DNA from: Streptomyces sp. NBC_01268
GTDB taxonomy: Bacteria; Actinomycetota; Actinomycetes; Streptomycetales; Streptomycetaceae
Direction of reading: 5' to 3'
Assembly: GCF_036240795.1 (NCBI RefSeq)
Contig: NZ_CP108454.1
Span: forward strand, 3,286,001-3,350,000
Length of the DNA: 64,000 nt
Each line of letters opens with the position of its first letter. Position 1 is the first letter of the stretch. Below are positions 28,353-38,445 of the stretch, piece after piece. The position numbers and the translations under genes were made by a program. The notes under the pieces are model-generated. The model did no database searches. It worked only from the letters and a program-made list of their open reading frames with translations, and was not told where the DNA came from.

Positions 28353-28734
28353 GCCGTCCCCCTTCCGCCTATTCATTCACCTGGAACTCTGCATGAGGAT
28401 ATGCAGACAGGCAAGGGAGGCGGTCGCGGGGACCGGGAGAGGGGCCGGGAGAGGGGCCGGAGGCGCCCGGGGGAACGCTTGCGCGGGGACCGCCGCACCC
28501 CCGTTTCCGGGGGGCGGGACGACGGCGGTCCCCGCGAGGGACACGGGCCCGGGTCAGGGCCGGTCCGCGTCCGCGGCGTCGAGGGAGGTCCGGGAGCCGC
28601 TCCGGAGGTCCGTGACGCCGACGAGTCCCAATCTGCCGGACGCGTGTTAAGCGGGTGCTGCGGGTACGTGTCGCGCTCGTACCGGTTGTGCGAACGCACC
28701 CGCCGTCACCCCGGCGGCACCGGTCCGTACGGAC
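28353..28734. other. Intergenic region upstream of the RpiR regulator
   Basis: These 382 bp hold no supported gene. At 28431-28470 there are short direct repeats of GGGCCGGGAGAG type. A strong hairpin at 28482-28536 is listed separately. The rest presumably carries the RpiR promoter near 28370-28400, where AT content rises. Confidence 0.5.
28482..28536 (-). terminator. Long terminator hairpin downstream of cystathionine beta-synthase
   Basis: Perfect outer arms of 14 bp (CGCGGGGACCGCCG) enclose an inner C-run/G-run stem and GTTTC loop. It lies about 200 bp past the stop of the CBS gene and reads on either strand. Confidence 0.7.
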
Positions 28735-30129
<1,395 letters not shown>

Positions 30130-30246
30130 CGTAATCTCCGGGGTCTCCGTAATGGTGTGGCCAGCGTATTGCGTGTGATGCGTAGACGGAGGCGCTTATG
30201 GGGCAGTGAGTAGTCACGAGGTGGCTCGAAGGAGGTGACGGCCCCG

Positions 30247-31305
30247 ATGTCCAGTGCGAGGGTGGCACGGCGGATCGCGGCGGGTGCGGCGTACGGCGGC
30301 GGGAGCATCGGACTGCTCGGCGTGGCCGCCGTCGGTGTCCTGCTCGCCGAGGTGCAGCTGGCCAAGCGGTCGGTGGGGGGCGGCGTGGCCCCGCTGCCAC
30401 CGGGCGCGGACGGCCGCTACGGGCGGGCGTACGGCACCGGGACCCCGCTCAGACTGGCCCTTCTGGGTGATTCCACGGCGGCCGGTCAGGGCGTGCGCCG
30501 CACGGGGCAGACCCCCGGGGCGCTGCTCGCCTCCGGTCTGGCGGCGGTGGCCGAGCGTCCGGTGGACCTGCGGAACGTGGCGCTGCCGGGCGCCCGCTCG
30601 GACGACCTGGAGCGGCAGGTGTCGCTGCTCCTCGCGGGACGGGCCGGGGCGCCGGACGTGTGCGTGATCATGATTGGCGCGAATGACGTCACCCACCGGA
30701 TGCCGGCGACCCAGTCGGTGCGCGCCATGGCGTCGGCGGTGCGGCGGCTGCGGACGGCGGGCGCGGAGGTGGTGGTCGGCACCTGCCCGGATCTGGGCAC
30801 GATCGAGCCGGTCTACCAGCCGCTGCGCTGGCTGGCCCGGCGGGCCTCGCGGCAGCTGGCGGCGGCGCAGACGATCGTGGTGGTCGAGCAGGGCGGGCGG
30901 ACGGTGTCGCTGGGCGACCTGCTGGGTCCGGAGTTCGCGGCGAACCCGCGCGAGATGTTCGGGGTGGACAACTTCCACCCGTCGGCGGAGGGGTACGCCA
31001 CGGCGGCGATGGCCCTGCTCCCGACGGTCTGCGCGGCACTCGCGATGTGGCCGGAGGCGGACCGGATCGACGAGGACCGGCACGAGAACATGCTGCCGGT
31101 GGCGAAGGCGGCGGCCGAGGCGGCGAAGGAGGCCGGCACGGAGGTCACCGGCGCCCGGGCGCCGTGGGCCCTGCTGAAGCACCGCAGGCGCCGGCGGCTG
31201 CCGGTGCCGGGGGCGGCCGCGGCGGAACCCCGGGCCGAGGAGGGGCGGCCGGAGGGCGACGAGGGCGGTCCGGGTTCGCGGAGCACCTCCGTGCGGCAGG
31301 AGTGA
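30247..31305 (+). CDS. SGNH/GDSL-family hydrolase with N-terminal membrane anchor
   Basis: The 352-aa protein has an N-terminal hydrophobic helix (IGLLGVAAVGVLLAEV) that likely anchors it outside the membrane. The esterase core follows: catalytic Ser in LLGDSTAAGQG, Gly in LPGARS, Asn in IGANDV and Asp/His in VDNFHPS. A basic and acidic low-complexity tail of about 70 residues ends the protein. ATG 30247 lies 11 nt after GGAGG; GTG 30235 is possible. Substrate unknown, presumably an acyl or acetyl ester. Confidence 0.88.
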   Translation: MSSARVARRIAAGAAYGGGSIGLLGVAAVGVLLAEVQLAKRSVGGGVAPLPPGADGRYGRAYGTGTPLRLALLGDSTAAGQGVRRTGQTPGALLASGLAAVAERPVDLRNVALPGARSDDLERQVSLLLAGRAGAPDVCVIMIGANDVTHRMPATQSVRAMASAVRRLRTAGAEVVVGTCPDLGTIEPVYQPLRWLARRASRQLAAAQTIVVVEQGGRTVSLGDLLGPEFAANPREMFGVDNFHPSAEGYATAAMALLPTVCAALAMWPEADRIDEDRHENMLPVAKAAAEAAKEAGTEVTGARAPWALLKHRRRRRLPVPGAAAAEPRAEEGRPEGDEGGPGSRSTSVRQE

Positions 31306-31463
31306 GGGCCCCGGCACGACCGGATGGGACCGCCTCGCGGGACGCCGCTGAGCGTACGCTTAGAAAAGAGGTCCGCATCACACGCCGAGGCCGGTGACCC
31401 CATGCGGTACGTACGGGTAACTTCCCTTTCAGTCCGCCCACCCAGCACCCTCCTGGAGCCGTG

Positions 31464-32684
31464 ATGCCCGAAGCCGTCATCGTCTCGACCGCCCGCTCCC
31501 CGATCGGCCGGGCCTTCAAGGGCTCCCTCAAGGACCTGCGGCCCGACGACCTCACCGCCACGATCATCCAGGCCGCCCTCGCCAAGGTCCCCGAGCTGGA
31601 CCCGCGCGACATCGACGACCTGATGCTCGGCTGCGGCCTGCCCGGCGGCGAGCAGGGCAACAACCTGGGCCGGATCGTGGCCGTGCAGATGGGGATGGAC
31701 CACCTCCCGGGCTGTACGGTCACCCGCTACTGCTCCTCCTCGCTGCAGACCTCCCGGATGGCGCTGCACGCGATCAAGGCGGGCGAGGGCGACGTCTTCA
31801 TCTCGGCCGGTGTCGAGATGGTGTCCCGCTTCGTGAAGGGCAACTCGGACTCGCTGCCCGACACGCACAACCCGCTCTTCGCCGACGCCGAGGCCCGCAC
31901 CAAGGCCGTCGCCGAGTCCGAGGGCTCCACCTGGCACGACCCGCGCGAGGACGGCCTCGTCCCCGACGCGTACATGGCCATGGGCCAGACCGCCGAGAAC
32001 CTGGCCCGCTGGAAGGGCATCACCCGCCAGGAGATGGACGAGTTCGGCGTACGGTCGCAGAACCTCGCCGAGCAGGCCATCAAGAACGGCTTCTGGGAGC
32101 GCGAGATCACCCCGGTGACGCTGCCCGACGGCACCGTCGTCTCCACCGACGACGGCCCGCGCGCCGGCGTCACCCTGGAGGGCGTCTCCGGCCTCAAGCC
32201 GGTCTTCCGCCCCGACGGCCTGGTCACCGCCGGCAACTGCTGCCCGCTGAACGACGGCGCCGCCGCGCTGGTGATCATGTCCGACACCAAGGCGCGCGAG
32301 CTGGGCCTGACCCCGCTGGCCCGGATCGTCTCCACCGGCGTCTCCGGCCTCTCCCCCGAGATCATGGGCCTCGGCCCGGTCGAGGCCTCGAAGCAGGCCA
32401 TCCGCCGCGCCGGCCTGACCAGCTCCGACATCGACCTGGTCGAGATCAACGAGGCCTTCGCGGCGCAGGTCATCCCGTCCTACCGCGAGCTGGGCTTCGA
32501 CCTGGACAAGGTCAACGTCAACGGCGGCGCCATCGCCGTCGGCCACCCCTTCGGCATGACGGGCGCCCGCATCACCGGCACCCTCATCAACAGCCTCCAG
32601 TTCCACGACAAGCAGTTCGGCCTGGAGACCATGTGCGTGGGCGGCGGCCAGGGCATGGCCATGGTCATCGAGCGCCTCAGCTAA
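31464..32684 (+). CDS. Acetyl-CoA C-acyltransferase (thiolase)
   Basis: The 406-aa thiolase has nucleophile Cys90 in [10 protein letters not shown], His361 in [14 protein letters not shown] and Cys391 in MCVGGGQG, so the triad is complete. NEAFAAQ is also present. It makes or cleaves acetoacetyl-CoA or longer 3-ketoacyl-CoA; sequence alone does not fix direction. A GTG precedes the ATG in frame. A rho-independent-like terminator follows. Confidence 0.93.
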   Translation: MPEAVIVSTARSPIGRAFKGSLKDLRPDDLTATIIQAALAKVPELDPRDIDDLMLGCGLPGGEQGNNLGRIVAVQMGMDHLPGCTVTRYCSSSLQTSRMALHAIKAGEGDVFISAGVEMVSRFVKGNSDSLPDTHNPLFADAEARTKAVAESEGSTWHDPREDGLVPDAYMAMGQTAENLARWKGITRQEMDEFGVRSQNLAEQAIKNGFWEREITPVTLPDGTVVSTDDGPRAGVTLEGVSGLKPVFRPDGLVTAGNCCPLNDGAAALVIMSDTKARELGLTPLARIVSTGVSGLSPEIMGLGPVEASKQAIRRAGLTSSDIDLVEINEAFAAQVIPSYRELGFDLDKVNVNGGAIAVGHPFGMTGARITGTLINSLQFHDKQFGLETMCVGGGQGMAMVIERLS

Positions 32685-32712
32685 CCACCCCGCGTCCAAG
32701 CCGTGACCGAAT

Positions 32713-32755
32713 CTCCCCCAGGATGTGACCTACGTCCCGGGGGAGCATTGTTTTC
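32713..32755 (+). terminator. Rho-independent-like terminator after the thiolase gene
   Basis: CTCCCCC and GGGGGAG form a stem with a 19-nt loop, followed by CATTGTTTT. A trailing T-run is uncommon in this window. Confidence 0.75.
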
Positions 32756-32896
32756 CCAGGTCACAGGGGTTTCGGGACTAAACACCAGGCACAAATACCT
32801 GTCCATTTCGTGACGTAATGCACTGACAGGACGCACCACCCCGGGCCAAGCTGATGTAGGAAGTCGGGGGATCGACTCGGAATCGGGAGTACGTCA

Positions 32897-33766
32897 GTGA
32901 GCGCACTGTCTCTTGCCCTGCTGGTGACCACGGCGGCTGCCACCGCGGTGGGCGTCGCCGCCCTGCACTCCGCCCACGCTCTCCGTAAGCAGGTCACCGC
33001 GCTGCGTGGCGAACTCGCCGCCGCCAACGGCCTGTCCGTCCCGCACGCCCGCCAGACGCCCGCCGCCGAGATACGGGCCGCGGTCGCCGAGGCGCTGGCC
33101 GAGGAGCGCGAGCGGGAGCTGGCCGAGGCGCGGGCCTTCTGGGCCGCGCAGGAGGCACGGGACGCCGCCGACGCCCCGTCGCTGCTCGGCGGCGCGGGGG
33201 GCACGGCCGAGGACGGTCCCTACTTCGTGCCCCGCCAGGCCGACTTCGTGGGCCTGGAGGCGATGGCCCTGGAGGCGATGGAGGCGGAGGCCGCCGCGCT
33301 CGACGGCCCCGACCCGCTGGACGTCTTCGACACCTTCGACGAGTTCCCGGAGCTGGCCGGAGCGTCCGAGTACCCGGACGACTCCGCCGAGCTGGCCGCG
33401 GCCCGCCGCCGGCACCCCTCGCACCCCGACTTCGTGCCGGTCCAGACCCCCGTGGTCACCGACCACGAGCGCACGGTGGCCCGCCTGGAGGAGCTCGCGG
33501 ACACCGGCACGGCGCTGACCGACGTCCGCCCCGGCCCGCTGGGCACGCTGGACGTGTACGTCTTCGCCGACGGCACCACGCTGTGCATGACCCCCGGCCA
33601 CCGGGAGACCGCGGAGCGCCTCGCCGAGGCCCTGCGCGCCGGCCACGCCCCGGTCCTGCTCGGCGGCTCGGGCGTCTCCGGCGCCTACGCCCTGACCTTC
33701 TCCTGCGGCGACGCGGCGGAGGACAACGTGTACATCCTGGCGGACCGCGTGATCGCGAGCCTCTGA
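32897..33766 (+). CDS. Conserved hypothetical membrane-anchored protein
   Basis: I do not recognise the family. The 289-aa product has one N-terminal hydrophobic segment (LSLALLVTTAAATAVGVAAL), an Ala/Glu-rich helix that could form a coiled coil (about 60-95), an acidic middle, and a folded C-terminal part (about 195-289) with LDVYVFADGTTLCMTPG and GVSGAYALTFSCGD. GTG 32897 follows GGGAG. Transcribed alone, with an AT-richer promoter region upstream. Confidence 0.8.
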   Translation: MSALSLALLVTTAAATAVGVAALHSAHALRKQVTALRGELAAANGLSVPHARQTPAAEIRAAVAEALAEERERELAEARAFWAAQEARDAADAPSLLGGAGGTAEDGPYFVPRQADFVGLEAMALEAMEAEAAALDGPDPLDVFDTFDEFPELAGASEYPDDSAELAAARRRHPSHPDFVPVQTPVVTDHERTVARLEELADTGTALTDVRPGPLGTLDVYVFADGTTLCMTPGHRETAERLAEALRAGHAPVLLGGSGVSGAYALTFSCGDAAEDNVYILADRVIASL

Positions 33767-33792
33767 CCGACGCCCCCGTACCCCAGGGGCGT

Positions 33793-34122
33793 CTAGAGGC
33801 CCGAGCGCGCCTCCGCCTCACGTACCAGCCTCACGGCCTCGTCCAGGCCCCCTTCGGGGGCGCCGGCCGGGGCCGTTCGCAGTGCTTCGGCCAGATCCGC
33901 GGCGGCCACCACGAGTTGGTCGGCCACCACGAAGACACCGGCGTCCGGCAGCTCCACCGGCTCGCGTTCCGGGAACTCGGCGCGCTGCGCCCGGGTCGCC
34001 AACTCCCTGGCCAGGGCCAGCCCTTCGGCGGCGGCGCCGCGCTGGAGGCGGCTCTGCGGGGCGGCCCGCAGGCGGTCGGCGAACCGCTCTGCGGCGACGG
34101 TCAGTCCACTCGTATCACGCAC
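33793..34122 (-). CDS. Conserved hypothetical protein
   Basis: The 109-aa, mostly helical, acidic protein (VAAERFADRLRAAPQSRLQR; LDEAVRLVREAEARSGL) has no motif I recognise. The GTG 34122 start has no strong Shine-Dalgarno, so it may be leaderless. It converges with the previous gene. Confidence 0.65.
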   Translation of the reverse strand: MRDTSGLTVAAERFADRLRAAPQSRLQRGAAAEGLALARELATRAQRAEFPEREPVELPDAGVFVVADQLVVAAADLAEALRTAPAGAPEGGLDEAVRLVREAEARSGL

Positions 34123-34225
34123 GGTGCGACCCTATGCGCCGCCCGGGCACCATTGCCAACGGGCGAACGCTCGGGCACGGTGACGTGAAGGAGCAGCACA
34201 CGGCACAACGCGTCCGGAGGCGCCG

Positions 34226-34456
34226 ATGTCCCACACCTTCTCCGAAGAGACCCACCGCAACCTCCTCGCCCGCATCCCGCACTGCACCGGCCGCGAGATC
34301 TCCGAGTGGCTGAAGACCGTGGAGGACGGGCCCTCGCTCCTCCGCTTCGAGGACAAGGTCAGCTGGCTGCGCGGGGCGCACGACCTCGCGTACGGCCACG
34401 CCAAGGCGATCATCCACGAGTACGACCTGCGCCGGGCGGCCCGCCGGATGCTCTGA
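34226..34456 (+). CDS. DUF4287 domain-containing protein
   Basis: The 76-aa small protein reads MSHTFSEETHRNLLARIPHC at the start, then GREISEWLKTVEDG, WLRGAHDLAYGHAKAIIHEY, the pattern of DUF4287. ATG follows CCGGAGG. Function unknown; members are often fused to DUF5655 or stand alone, as here. Confidence 0.85.
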   Translation: MSHTFSEETHRNLLARIPHCTGREISEWLKTVEDGPSLLRFEDKVSWLRGAHDLAYGHAKAIIHEYDLRRAARRML

Positions 34457-34474
34457 CGCCGGACCGCCCGCGGC

Positions 34475-35350
34475 TCACTCCTTCACCCACCGGCCGAGGA
34501 AGTCGCGGACCAGCTCCGCGATCTCCTCGCCGTGCGTCTCCAGGGCGAAGTGCCCGGCGTCCAGGAGGTGGATCTCCGCGTCCGGCAGGTCGCGGGCGAA
34601 GGCCTCGGCGCCGGCCGGCCCGAAGATCTCGTCGCCACGTCCCCAGGCGGCGAGCAGCGGGGGCCGGTGGGTGCGGAAGTACTCCTGGAAGGCCGGGTAG
34701 CCGTCCAGGTTGAACTGGTAGTCCCAGAAGAGCTGGAGCTGGACCTCCTTGTTGCCGGGCCGGTCGAGGCCGGCCTGGTCGAGGGTCCAGGTCTCGGGCC
34801 CGACGCGGTCGAGCCGGTCGGCCGGGACGCCGTGGGTGTACTGCCAGCGGGTGGCCTCGGCGGTCAGCAGCTCGCGCACGGCGGGCTCGTGGGCCTCCCG
34901 GTCCCCGGCGTGCGCGAAGAGCACGTCCCAGAAGGGCGTGAAGCCCTCCAGGTAGGCGTTGCCGCTCTGGGTGACGAGCGCGGTGACCCGCTCGGGGTGG
35001 CGGGAGGCGATGCGCAGGCCGATGGGGGCGCCGTAGTCCTGGACGTAGAGGGCGAAGCGATCGAGCCCGAGCCGGTCGAGGAGCTTCAGGGTGATCTCGG
35101 TGAGCTTCTCGAAGCCGTAGGCGAAGTCGGTCACGGCGGGCGCGGCGGAGGCGCCGAAGCCGATGTGGTCGGGTGCGATCAGGTGGTACGAGTCGGCGAG
35201 CTCGGCCATCAGGCCGCGGTACATGTGCGAGCTGGCCGGGAAGCCGTGCAGCAGCACGAGGGTGGGGCGGGACGGGTCGCCGGCCTCCCGGTAGAAGACC
35301 TCCAGGCCGTCGATGTTCTCGGTGCGGCCGCGCAGCGCGAATACGGACAT
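34475..35350 (-). CDS. Alpha/beta hydrolase (epoxide hydrolase/haloalkane dehalogenase-like)
   Basis: The 291-aa enzyme has oxyanion motif HGFPAS (35-40), nucleophile Asp105 in VQDYGAPIG, acid Asp240 in GRGDEIFGP and His267 in DAGHFALE. An Asp nucleophile fits epoxide hydrolases and dehalogenases rather than esterases. Its promoter holds two matching palindromes and a divergent TetR gene, so substrate-induced expression is likely. Confidence 0.88.
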   Translation of the reverse strand: MSVFALRGRTENIDGLEVFYREAGDPSRPTLVLLHGFPASSHMYRGLMAELADSYHLIAPDHIGFGASAAPAVTDFAYGFEKLTEITLKLLDRLGLDRFALYVQDYGAPIGLRIASRHPERVTALVTQSGNAYLEGFTPFWDVLFAHAGDREAHEPAVRELLTAEATRWQYTHGVPADRLDRVGPETWTLDQAGLDRPGNKEVQLQLFWDYQFNLDGYPAFQEYFRTHRPPLLAAWGRGDEIFGPAGAEAFARDLPDAEIHLLDAGHFALETHGEEIAELVRDFLGRWVKE

Positions 35351-35370
35351 GGGGTGCCCCTCCTCCGGGG

Positions 35371-35386
35371 GAGAACGAGCGTTCTC
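35371..35386. promoter_or_regulatory. TetR-type operator, copy 1
   Basis: GAGAACGAGCGTTCTC is a palindrome of 7-bp arms around AG, 21 bp upstream of the hydrolase start. A near copy lies 35 bp away. Both are in the divergent promoter region of a TetR gene. Confidence 0.75.
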
Positions 35387-35405
35387 CCTCTGCCCTGTAG
35401 AGTAG

Positions 35406-35421
35406 GAGAACGATGGTTCTC
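35406..35421. promoter_or_regulatory. TetR-type operator, copy 2
   Basis: GAGAACGATGGTTCTC repeats the first operator with the same GAGAAC/GTTCTC arms. Centre-to-centre distance is 35 bp, about 3.3 helical turns. Confidence 0.75.
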
Positions 35422-35488
35422 GGCGCAAGCGCGGAGCCGGGCCCGGACGGGGGCGCCCGCGCGGGCGCATGACGGAGGAGTGATCGGG

Positions 35489-36049
35489 ATGGACGCGGAG
35501 ACCGCCGAGCTGAAGCTCCTGGAGACGGCCGAGACGCTGTTCGACGAGCGGGGGGTGCAGGGCGTCGGCATGGACGCCATCCGCGGCGCCTCGGGCGTCT
35601 CGCTCAAGCGCCTGTACCAGCTCTTCCCCTCCAAGGACCATCTGGTCTGGGCGGTCCTCAAGCGCCGCGACGGCGCCGTCCGCGAGGCGATCGCCGCCCA
35701 CGGCGCCACCCACGCCACCACCCCGTACGGGCGCAGCCTCGCGGTCTTCGACTACCTCGGCGAGTGGTTCGCCGACCCCGGCTTCCGCGGCTGCGCCTTC
35801 ATCAACACCTTCGGCGAGATGGGCGGCATCTCCCCGGACATCGCCGAGATCGCCCGCGGCCACAAGCAGGCCCTGCGGGACTACTTCGCCGAGCAGACCA
35901 CCGCGATGAACGCCCCGCCCGCCCTCGCCGACCAGCTGGCCCTGCTCGCCAACGGCGCCATGGCCGTCGCCGGCATCAACGGCACCTCCGAGCCCGCCGC
36001 GCAGGCCAAGGACGCGGCCAGGGTGCTGCTCGACGCGTACGTGGACTAG
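35489..36049 (+). CDS. TetR-family transcriptional regulator
   Basis: The 186-aa regulator has an N-terminal helix-turn-helix (GVGMDAIRGASGVSLKRLYQ, LFPSKDHLVWAVL) and a ligand-binding domain with WFADPGFRGCAFINTF. ATG 35489 follows CGGAGGAG. It probably represses itself and the divergent hydrolase through the twin palindromes. The ligand is likely the hydrolase substrate or product. Confidence 0.92.
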   Translation: MDAETAELKLLETAETLFDERGVQGVGMDAIRGASGVSLKRLYQLFPSKDHLVWAVLKRRDGAVREAIAAHGATHATTPYGRSLAVFDYLGEWFADPGFRGCAFINTFGEMGGISPDIAEIARGHKQALRDYFAEQTTAMNAPPALADQLALLANGAMAVAGINGTSEPAAQAKDAARVLLDAYVD

Positions 36050-36070
36050 GGCCTGTCGTCGCGGAAACGC

Positions 36071-36108
36071 GGAAGGGCCCGCCCGGCGGATGCCGGACGG
36101 GCCCTTCC
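36071..36108. terminator. Bidirectional terminator between TetR and Bax-inhibitor-like genes
   Basis: Arms of 17 bp with one mismatch (GGAAGGGCCCGCCCGGC) and a 4-nt loop lie between convergent genes. Confidence 0.82.
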
Positions 36109-36126
36109 CCCGTGTCAGGGGGTGCG

Positions 36127-37029
36127 TCAGTCGTCGCCCTGGAGGATCGACAGCAGACGCAGCGCCTCCAGGTAGATCCACACCAGGGTCATGGTGAGGC
36201 CGAAGGCGGCCAGCCAGGACTCCTCGCGCGGAGCGCCGTACGTGATGCCGTCCTCGACCTGCTTGAAGTCCAGGGCGAGGAAGCAGGCACCGAGGACGAT
36301 GCCGATGACACCGAACAGGATGCCGAGGCCGCCGCTGCGGAAGCCGAGGCCGTCACCGCCGGCGAAGACGGCGAACAGCAGGTTGACCACCATGAGGAGC
36401 ATGAAGCCCATCGCGGCGGCCATCACGAAGCCGTAGAAACGGCGGGTGACGCGGATCCAGCGCATCTTGTACGCGATCAGCACGCCGGCGAAGACCGCCA
36501 TGGTGCCGAGCACGGCCTGGATGACGACGCCGTCGGCGATGTACGTCGAGACGGCGGCGGACAGCACACCGAGGAAGACGCCCTCGAAGGCCGCGTAACC
36601 GAGGATCAGGGCCGGCACGGGCTTGCGCTTGAACGACTGGACCAGCGACAGGACCAGCGCCACCAGGGCGGCGCCGATGGCGATGCCGTAGGACTTGGCC
36701 AGGTTCGCCGGGTCGACCGGCAGCAGCAGCCAGGACAGGACGGCGGTGAGCACGACCGTACCGAGCGTGATGGCCGTGCGGCTCACCACGTCGTCGATCG
36801 TCATCACGTTGCCGCGGACCTGCTGCGGCGCGCCGGGGACGGTGTCCTGCGGCGCGTACGGGTTGGTCGCGTACGGGTTCGTCGCACCCTCGGCGTACGG
36901 GTTGCCGGTGGCGTAGGGGTTGGTTCCGACGGCGGGGCCCCCGGCCTGCGGCTGCTGCGCGTTGAAGCCGGCGTAGCCGTTGTCGCGGCTGAACCCCCGT
37001 CGCGAGAAGACCGGGTTGCTGCTCCTCAT
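36127..37029 (-). CDS. Bax inhibitor-1/YccA-family membrane protein
   Basis: The 300-aa product has a polar N-terminal 75 residues with NPYA repeats (GTNPYATGNPYAEGATNPYA) and about seven membrane helices (TAITLGTVVLTAVLSWLLLP onward), ending LLSILQGDD. The BI-1-like family forms pH-sensitive calcium leak channels in some bacteria. ATG 37029 has GGAGGAG upstream; an upstream ATG would add 13 residues. Transcribed alone, between a terminator and bldA. Confidence 0.87.
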   Translation of the reverse strand: MRSSNPVFSRRGFSRDNGYAGFNAQQPQAGGPAVGTNPYATGNPYAEGATNPYATNPYAPQDTVPGAPQQVRGNVMTIDDVVSRTAITLGTVVLTAVLSWLLLPVDPANLAKSYGIAIGAALVALVLSLVQSFKRKPVPALILGYAAFEGVFLGVLSAAVSTYIADGVVIQAVLGTMAVFAGVLIAYKMRWIRVTRRFYGFVMAAAMGFMLLMVVNLLFAVFAGGDGLGFRSGGLGILFGVIGIVLGACFLALDFKQVEDGITYGAPREESWLAAFGLTMTLVWIYLEALRLLSILQGDD

Positions 37030-37170
37030 CTCACTCCTCCATGGCCGCACTGCGCGGCGTCCCCTCAAGAGTAATAGGGAAGCAAAAGAAACTCCCTAGT
37101 GCTCGGGGAGGATCTTTCGGTGAAGGGAAGCCGAGGAGTGGGGGTCGGGAGGCAAGAAGAAGAGGAGCTG

Positions 37171-37252
37171 TGCCCGGAACCGGATTCGAACCGGTACGGC
37201 CTGAAGGCCAGCGAGGTTTAAGCTCGCCGTGTCTGCATTCCACCATCCGGGC
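37171..37252 (-). tRNA. bldA: tRNA-Leu(UAA), bldA
   Basis: An 82-nt class II tRNA folds fully: acceptor GCCCGGA/TCCGGGC with discriminator A, D-arm with GTG/CAC, anticodon stem GCGAG/CTCGC, loop CTTAAAC giving anticodon TAA, a long variable arm (TGGCCTTCAGGCCGT), and T-arm ACCGG/CCGGT around TTCGAAT. CCA is not encoded. Anticodon UAA reads UUA, the rarest codon in Streptomyces. Established knowledge: this tRNA is bldA, needed for aerial growth and antibiotic production. Confidence 0.97.
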
Positions 37253-37280
37253 GGGTCGCGAAGCTCCGCGTTGGCACATG

Positions 37281-37308
37281 AGCCTATCGGGGCAGGTCGC
37301 TCGTTCAG
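37281..37308 (-). promoter_or_regulatory. Possible bldA promoter
   Basis: Reading toward the tRNA, CTGAAC (37303-37308) and TAGGCT (37281-37286) are spaced 16 bp and end 28 bp before the mature 5' end. They match a weak vegetative promoter. The tRNA would need little 5' processing. Confidence 0.5.
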
Positions 37309-37340
37309 CGGAACAGTCTCCCGATGTTGTCTTATTTTAT

Positions 37341-37360
37341 TGACACCTGAGGGTGTGTCA
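37341..37360. promoter_or_regulatory. 20-bp inverted repeat between bldA and the ABC genes
   Basis: TGACACCTGAGGGTGTGTCA has 6-bp arms TGACAC/GTGTCA around eight bases. It lies 32 bp upstream of the predicted bldA -35 box. The preceding base makes TTGACA, so it may also overlap a -35 box on the + strand. A regulator site is possible. Confidence 0.5.
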
Positions 37361-37620
37361 GTGCAGGTGAGGGCCCTTCTACGAAGGGCGGCGGGGGTCG
37401 CGGCCGCAAAGAGCGGCGTGCCGGATTGACGAAAACTCGCCGACGGTCCGTCGGTAGTCCGTCAAGATCAGGGTCGCCGTCATACCTCAGGAGGAGGACC
37501 CGGCCCCTCGGTCCGACTCCAGGCTGCCCCCGGAACGGGCACGTGGACGGACGCCCCGGCCCTGAACGTTCGAAACGATGGAGTGGTTCCCGAACAGTCG
37601 CAGTGACAGGAGTCGCCGTC

Positions 37621-38391
37621 GTGACCACCACCCCCACCGTGCCCCGCTCGACCGCGGTGGCCGCCCGCGCCACCGACCTCTCCAAGGTCTACGGACACGG
37701 CGAGACCCAGGTGGTCGCCCTCGACCGCGTCAGCGTGGACTTCCGGCAGGGCGAGTTCACCGCGATCATGGGCCCGTCCGGCTCCGGCAAGTCGACCCTG
37801 ATGCACTGCGTCGCGGGCCTGGACGCCTTCAGCTCCGGCTCCGTGCGGATCGGCGAGACCGAGCTCGGCTCCCTGAAGGACAAGCAGCTCACCCAGCTGC
37901 GCCGGGACAAGATCGGATTCATCTTCCAGGCGTTCAACCTGCTGCCGACGCTGACCGCGCTGGAGAACATCACGCTGCCGATGGACATCGCCGGCCGCAA
38001 GCCCGACAAGCAGTGGGTGCAGACGGTCATCGACATGATCGGCCTCTCCGGCCGGCTCAGCCACCGTCCCGCGCAGCTCTCCGGCGGCCAGCAGCAGCGC
38101 GTGGCCGTGGCCCGCGCGCTGGCCTCCAAGCCCGAGATCATCTTCGGTGACGAGCCGACCGGAAACCTGGACTCGCGCTCCGGCGCCGAGGTCCTGGGCT
38201 TCCTGCGCAACTCGGTGCGCGAGCTCGGCCAGACCGTGGTGATGGTCACCCACGACCCGGTCGCCGCCTCCTACGCGGACCGCGTGATCTTCCTGGCCGA
38301 CGGCCGGATCGTCGACGAGATGCTCCACCCCACGGCGGACGGCGTGCTCGACCGGATGAAGGCCTTCGACGCCAAGGGCCGCACGAGCTGA
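37621..38391 (+). CDS. ABC transporter ATP-binding protein, MacB/LolD type
   Basis: The 256-aa ATPase has Walker A GPSGSGKST (51-59), Q-loop FQAFNLL, signature LSGGQQQR, Walker B IIFGDEPTG and switch THD. It pairs with the 842-aa permease 54 bp downstream. GTG 37621 follows AGGAG at 8 nt; an earlier GTG at 37603 would add six residues. Members of this type drive export or mechanotransmission rather than import. Confidence 0.94.
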   Translation: MTTTPTVPRSTAVAARATDLSKVYGHGETQVVALDRVSVDFRQGEFTAIMGPSGSGKSTLMHCVAGLDAFSSGSVRIGETELGSLKDKQLTQLRRDKIGFIFQAFNLLPTLTALENITLPMDIAGRKPDKQWVQTVIDMIGLSGRLSHRPAQLSGGQQQRVAVARALASKPEIIFGDEPTGNLDSRSGAEVLGFLRNSVRELGQTVVMVTHDPVAASYADRVIFLADGRIVDEMLHPTADGVLDRMKAFDAKGRTS

Positions 38392-38445
38392 CGCGGCCCC
38401 GCCGCACCCCGTCCTCCGTCCCAGCTTCCGTTCAGGACCCCACCC

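Larger units (their letters stand above)
37253..37620. other. Divergent region between bldA and the ABC transporter
   Basis: These 368 bp hold no supported gene. They include a very AT-rich block (TTGTCTTATTTTATTG, 37327-37342), a 20-bp dyad right after it, and an upstream region for the transporter with a GACGG-rich palindromic patch at about 37438-37462. Both neighbouring transcripts start here. Confidence 0.6.

Noticed and set aside
34475..36181. Fusion of a TetR-overlapping frame to the alpha/beta hydrolase giving a 568-residue protein
   Set aside because: The hydrolase begins at MSVFALRGR with the operators just upstream; the extra part is antisense to the TetR gene.
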